The position numbers were made by a program, and so were the translations under genes. The notes under the pieces are model-generated. The model was not told where the DNA came from, searched no databases, and worked only from the letters and a program-made list of their open reading frames with translations. Of a stretch of DNA of 44,211 bases, positions 39,787 to 44,211 are shown one piece after another. The first letter of the stretch is position 1, and each line of letters opens with the position of its first letter. Source of the stretch: CAZWEZ01 sp964632795 (GTDB lineage Bacteria > Pseudomonadota > Alphaproteobacteria > Rhodospirillales > 2-02-FULL-58-16); contig CAZWEZ010000021.1 of the NCBI GenBank assembly GCA_964632795.1, positions 1 to 44,211 of the forward strand, read 5' to 3'.

Positions 39787-40465
39787 CCTTTTCGTTGTCG
39801 AGCAGGGCCTGGCCGCGGTCGGAAAGGGTGATGGCGCCGGTCTCCAGCACGTAGCCGCGGTCGGCGATCGACAGCGCCATGTTGGCGTTCTGCTCGACCA
39901 GCAGGATGGTGGTCCCGGCCTCGCGCAGGGCCTCGATGGTGCGGAAGATCTCCTCGACCAGCAGCGGCGCCAGGCCCATCGAGGGCTCATCCAGCAGCAG
40001 CACCCGGGGATCCGCCATCAACGCCCGGGACATGGCCAGCATCTGCTGCTGGCCCCCCGACAGCGTCGCCGCCAGCTGGGTGCGCCGTTCCTTGAGCGCC
40101 GGGAACATGGCGTAGGCCTTCTCCAGCCCGGCGGCGGTCTCGGCCCGGCCGCGGGCGAAGGCGCCCAGCCGCAGGTTGTCCTCGACCGCCATCGGACCGA
40201 ACACCTGACGCCCCTCGGGAACCTGGACGATGCCCAGGGCGACCCGCCGCGCCGCCGGCAGGCGGGTGATGTCGGCGCCGTCGAAGCGGATGCTCCCGGC
40301 GCTGGCCGGCTCGATCCCGGAGATGGTCCTGAGCAGGGTCGTCTTGCCGGCGCCGTTGGCGCCGACCAGGGCCACCAGCTCGCCCTGGTCGATGGCGATG
40401 TCGATGCCCCTGAGCGCCTGGATGCGCCCGTAGTGACAGGTCAGTCCCTCGGTTTCCAGCAGCAT
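39761..40465 (-). CDS. livF: branched-chain amino acid ABC transporter ATP-binding protein
   Basis: 234 residues, full length for LivF. Walker A GANGAGKTT (about 35-43), the signature ATLSGGQQQMLAMSRALM, Walker B VLLLDEPSMGLAPLL and the H-loop-region LLVEQNANMALS are all present; QVPEGRQVFGPMAVEDNL is characteristic of LivF. It energises import of branched-chain amino acids or related amides. livG, livH, livM and a binding protein are not in the window, so the gene is orphaned from its usual operon here. Its 3' end overlaps the AbrB-like remnant antisense by 26 bases. Confidence 0.92.
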   Translation of the reverse strand: MLLETEGLTCHYGRIQALRGIDIAIDQGELVALVGANGAGKTTLLRTISGIEPASAGSIRFDGADITRLPAARRVALGIVQVPEGRQVFGPMAVEDNLRLGAFARGRAETAAGLEKAYAMFPALKERRTQLAATLSGGQQQMLAMSRALMADPRVLLLDEPSMGLAPLLVEEIFRTIEALREAGTTILLVEQNANMALSIADRGYVLETGAITLSDRGQALLDNEKVKEAYLGL

Positions 40466-40517
40466 GGCGTTGCGTTCATAGCCCTCGACGCTATTTCAGG
40501 CAAGCGTCCCCGCGCCT

Positions 40518-41036
40518 TCAGGAGCCGGGGGGCGCGGCGTCGGCCCGGGGCGGGCCGCCTTCCTCGAACCGTCGCAGCGCCCAGGCGATGCTGGGGAAGG
40601 CCAGCTCCGGCCACGGGATGTCGGGCCATGCGAACAGGGCGACCTCCTGGCTTTCGAGGCCCGGGGCGCAGTCGGGCGAGGTCATGCGGGCGCGGTGGAC
40701 GATGTAGACCTGGCTGATCCGCGGGATCTCGTAGATGCCGAGCAGGCCGTCGATCTCGATCCTGGCCCGGGCCTCCTCCCACGCCTCGCGGGCCGCCCCC
40801 TCGGCGGTCGATTCCTCGACCTCCATGAAGCCGGCGGGGACGGTCCACAGGCCGAGGCGCGGCTCGATCGCCCGCCGGCACAGCAGCACCCGGTCCTCCC
40901 ACAGGCACACCGCGGCGACGATGATCTTCGGGTTGTCGTAGCGGATGTAGCCGCAGTCGGGACATACCAGGCGTTCCCGGTTGTCCCCCTCGGGCACGGT
41001 CCGCTTGGTCGGGCCCACCTTGGGCTTGGTGCTCAT
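40518..41036 (-). CDS. Nudix hydrolase with N-terminal zinc-ribbon-like motif
   Basis: 172 residues. The N-terminus CPDCGYIRYDNPKIIVAAVC is the CxxC start of the NudC-like or ADP-ribose-pyrophosphatase-like Nudix group. The Nudix box GFMEVEESTAEGAAREAWEE fits GX5EX7REUXEE, with only the final Gly changed. LGLWTVPAGFME precedes it. Relatives hydrolyse NADH, ADP-ribose or other nucleoside diphosphates. The ATG at 41036 is used. It is divergent from the membrane HAMP protein gene. Confidence 0.85.
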   Translation of the reverse strand: MSTKPKVGPTKRTVPEGDNRERLVCPDCGYIRYDNPKIIVAAVCLWEDRVLLCRRAIEPRLGLWTVPAGFMEVEESTAEGAAREAWEEARARIEIDGLLGIYEIPRISQVYIVHRARMTSPDCAPGLESQEVALFAWPDIPWPELAFPSIAWALRRFEEGGPPRADAAPPGS

Positions 41037-41149
41037 CGGGCGAGTTTGGCTCCGGACACCCCCCGGGGCAAGCAAAGGTTAGCGCCGGCGGTCGCGAAAA
41101 GTTATCCACAAACCACCATTATTCCATTTATAATAGGGAGTTGGTGCAG

Positions 41150-41162
41150 TTATACCAAGGGG
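41150..41162 (-). repeat. partial copy of the 35-bp repeat core
   Basis: TTATACCAAGGGG matches the last 13 bases of the repeat upstream of pgk (44119-44131), but here it points away from the downstream gene start at 41171. Nothing else of the 35-bp unit is preserved, so a chance match or a half-site is possible. The following GGGGGGAAG may serve as the ribosome-binding site of the next gene. Confidence 0.35.
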
Positions 41163-41170
41163 GGAAGACG

Positions 41171-42892
41171 ATGTCCGACCGGAAGGCTCTCCAGCAGGCG
41201 TTTTCCGAACCCAGGTCCTGGGACTACGAGGAGGCGACCTTCCTCGGCTCGATGCGGTTCTCATCGCGGATGGGTCTTTTCGTGCTGTTCGGGCTGATCG
41301 CCCTGGGGCTGGCCGGGGGCGCCTATTTCCATGCCGACAGAACGCTGGGCGCGGCCACGGACGACCTCGCCCGCGCCAACCGGATGGCGAACCTGGCGGC
41401 GACGGTGGAAAAGAAGGCCTGGCAGCTGCGCAACAACGAGAAGTACTTCCTGCTCGGCAAGGGCTCCCAGTACGTGGCCAGCCACGAGGCCGGGGCGGCG
41501 ACGCTGTCGGCGGCGCTCAACACCCTGTACGAGCTTCCCGAAACCGAGCCGGTGGGCAAGCAGATCACCACCATCAACGAGGGCCTGGCCCTGTACACCG
41601 AGGAGGTCCTGGCCCTGGTCAAGGCGGAACAGAAAAGCCTCGGCCGCCTCGACGAGATCTTCGCCTACATGGTACCCAGCCTGATCGGCCTGTCCGACTT
41701 CGCCAAGGGCCAGGTGGCCGCCGCCGCCAAGCGCCAGGCCTGGGCGCGGACCTTCGTCCGCCTGCTGTTGCCCGGCGCCCTCGCCGCCCTGCTGCTGTTC
41801 GTGGTCCTGTTCGGGCACGTCCTGATGCGCGGCTTCACGGCGCCGGTGCGCGCCGTCGCCGAGGCGACCCGGAAACTGTCCCACGGCGAGGAGGACGTCG
41901 TCATCCCGGTGCTCGGCAACCGCGACGAGCTGGGCGACCTGGTCCACGCCCTGACCGAACTCAAGGCCAAGCTGACCGAGTCGGCGCAGCTCCACGACGA
42001 ACTGGAGGCGGCCCGCGGCGAGCTCAACGACGGCAAGGCGACGTTGGCCGAGGCGGAGTGGCTGCGCAAGGACAAGGAGGACGCCCTGGCCGAGGCCGAG
42101 AAACTGCGCAAGGAGTTGGAGACGACCCGCCGCGAGGCCGAGAATGGCGAGGCCGCCTCCATCGAGGCCGCCCTGCTGCGCATCGACCTCGAGGCGACCA
42201 AGGCCGAGCTCGAGAAGAGCGAGGCCGACAACAGGGAGGCCGCCTCCATCGAGGCCGGCGCGCCGTTCCCCCAGGCCGAGGCCGGGGAAGCCGCGGAGCC
42301 GGCGTCACGGACCCACGCCGGCACCATCTCGACACTCAGCCTCAAGGTCACCCGGGCCTCCCAGGACGCCTCCACCGCCGCCTACGAGGCCGAAAGGACC
42401 GGCGCCCTGATCAAGGGCCTGACCAGCGCCGCCGACAAGATCGGCGACGTCGAGAACCTGCTGGTGGCGATCGGCGAACAGACCGACTACCAGGCCGACA
42501 GACCCGAGCCCAAGGAGGACCGCGGCGAGGACAAGGCCGACAACCTGGTGCTGCTGACCTCGGAGTACCGCAGCGCCCTCGAGATGGCCGACAAGGGGGG
42601 CGACGCCGTCGGCCGGCGCTTCGATTCCATCCGCGCCACGGCCAGCCAGGTGACCTGGGCGATCAAGGACATCGCCGACACCATCAACGGGGTCAAGGAG
42701 ATCGCCGTCGAGATCGCCTCGGTCTCCTCGGCCGAGGCCCTCAGGATCACCAACGAACTGCTGAAGCAGTCGGAGCACCTGCGCGGGATGCTCGACAACC
42801 TGGTCGGCAGCATCGACGGCAAGCCCCAGGACCAACCGGCGTCCGAACCCGAACCCCCGGAGGCCGAATTCAAGCCCCCGTCGCAGGCGTAA
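41171..42892 (+). CDS. membrane HAMP/coiled-coil protein related to chemoreceptors
   Basis: 573 residues. Two membrane helices (about 33-53 and 196-218) frame a helical periplasmic sensor domain. A HAMP-like segment follows (about 220-270, VRAVAEATRKLSHGEED). Then comes a long coiled coil rich in Ala, Glu and Lys, with a near-duplicated EAASIEAALLRIDLEAT/EAASIEAG block at about 332-361. The C-terminus (TASQVTWAIKDIADTINGVK) resembles methyl-accepting chemotaxis proteins, but the highly conserved hairpin tip that binds CheA/CheW is not seen. It is probably a non-canonical signalling or scaffolding protein. It converges on pgk, four bases apart. Confidence 0.75.
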   Translation: MSDRKALQQAFSEPRSWDYEEATFLGSMRFSSRMGLFVLFGLIALGLAGGAYFHADRTLGAATDDLARANRMANLAATVEKKAWQLRNNEKYFLLGKGSQYVASHEAGAATLSAALNTLYELPETEPVGKQITTINEGLALYTEEVLALVKAEQKSLGRLDEIFAYMVPSLIGLSDFAKGQVAAAAKRQAWARTFVRLLLPGALAALLLFVVLFGHVLMRGFTAPVRAVAEATRKLSHGEEDVVIPVLGNRDELGDLVHALTELKAKLTESAQLHDELEAARGELNDGKATLAEAEWLRKDKEDALAEAEKLRKELETTRREAENGEAASIEAALLRIDLEATKAELEKSEADNREAASIEAGAPFPQAEAGEAAEPASRTHAGTISTLSLKVTRASQDASTAAYEAERTGALIKGLTSAADKIGDVENLLVAIGEQTDYQADRPEPKEDRGEDKADNLVLLTSEYRSALEMADKGGDAVGRRFDSIRATASQVTWAIKDIADTINGVKEIAVEIASVSSAEALRITNELLKQSEHLRGMLDNLVGSIDGKPQDQPASEPEPPEAEFKPPSQA

Positions 42893-42896
42893 CCTC

Positions 42897-44099
<1,203 letters not shown>

Positions 44100-44118
44100 C
44101 TGCGAATCCCCGGTTGGC

Positions 44119-44153
44119 TTATACCAAGGGGCACTGATAATGACCCATAGAGA
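44119..44153 (-). repeat. 35-bp dispersed repeat, copy upstream of pgk
   Basis: The reverse complement of 19-53 with two mismatches, placed 19 bases upstream of the pgk ATG and in the same orientation relative to the gene as the ggt copy. Read towards pgk it ends CCTTGGTATAA. The shared position near two unrelated genes favours a regulatory element over random insertion, but two copies cannot settle it. Confidence 0.75.
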
Positions 44154-44211
44154 TCACCTCGGCGTGCCGCCGGGTAGGAGGAAAGCCGCCGGCGATGCGG
44201 TGACATCGTCA

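Noticed and set aside
41102..41110. Perfect DnaA box TTATCCACA
   Set aside because: It is single, with no cluster of boxes or AT-rich unwinding region and no replication genes nearby, so it does not support an origin.
41129..41134. TATAAT as a -10 box upstream of the HAMP protein gene
   Set aside because: No -35 element lies at the right distance (the bases at 41106-41111 read CCACAA), so a promoter is not listed.

Overview
The window is high-GC, tightly packed DNA that reads like an alphaproteobacterium of the Rhodospirillales/Rhodospirillaceae kind. This is inferred from gene content (pspF-pspABC, N-formylglutamate amidohydrolase, glcF-like and OYE genes), from the CCTTCGA...CTCAGGAT intergenic palindromes common in that class, and from codon bias. 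No marker gene fixes the genus. Three parts are visibly AT-richer than the rest and look acquired: about 3.7-9.97 kb, 18.1-19.3 kb and 38.2-39.3 kb.

Layout. 0-3.7 kb: a gamma-glutamyltransferase-family gene, a coiled-coil hypothetical gene, ychJ and a YkgJ-type cysteine-cluster gene. 3.8-9.97 kb: an AT-rich island on the minus strand ending at a tRNA-Val(GAC). It encodes a DGQHR-domain protein with extra nuclease-like and HEPN-like regions, a radical SAM protein and a GHKL (Hsp90/MORC-like) ATPase, with a tRNA-Val-derived tRNA-like sequence beside the real tRNA. This is the best candidate here for an undescribed system, probably defence or nucleic-acid modification. 10.2-15.1 kb: N-formylglutamate amidohydrolase plus GNAT acetyltransferase, then an OYE-type flavin oxidoreductase coupled to a GlcF-like iron-sulfur protein. 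A MITE-like palindromic element sits between the two pairs. 15.1-17.7 kb: the phage-shock-protein system, with pspABC divergent from pspF and a good sigma-54 promoter. 17.7-25.1 kb: a mosaic surface-sugar region (methyltransferase, HAD, formyltransferase-fold, PseI-type nonulosonate synthase, deacetylase remnant, Nudix, GT-B-like protein, DegT aminotransferase) littered with remnants (SMP-30 fragment, IS1595-like transposase tail).

25.1-38.1 kb is metabolic: a 901-residue GcvT-SHMT fusion, a Tat-exported aldo/keto reductase, an MFS transporter, and an operon of CoA-transferase A/B, hydroxyacid-oxoacid transhydrogenase, FAD-linked 2-hydroxyacid dehydrogenase, EtfB and a ferredoxin-fused EtfA, followed by a PaaK-like CoA ligase. 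The operon reads as one circuit: the transhydrogenase moves reducing equivalents onto 2-oxoglutarate as D-2-hydroxyglutarate, the flavin dehydrogenase reoxidises it, and the Etf pair takes the electrons, possibly with ferredoxin-linked con/bifurcation as in Lct-type lactate dehydrogenases. 38.2-44.2 kb: a lone AT-rich hypothetical gene, repeats, a broken AbrB-type antitoxin, livF, a Nudix gene, a membrane HAMP/coiled-coil protein and pgk.

Repeats are a second theme. Palindromes built on GGTGAC(A/T)GTATA occur at 28.8 kb (29-bp perfect arms) and 36.6 kb (73-bp perfect arms, reaching into the end of etfA), with single degenerate copies at 2.3 and 39.3 kb. A 35-bp sequence lies in the same gene-relative orientation just upstream of both ggt and pgk, at the two ends of the window.
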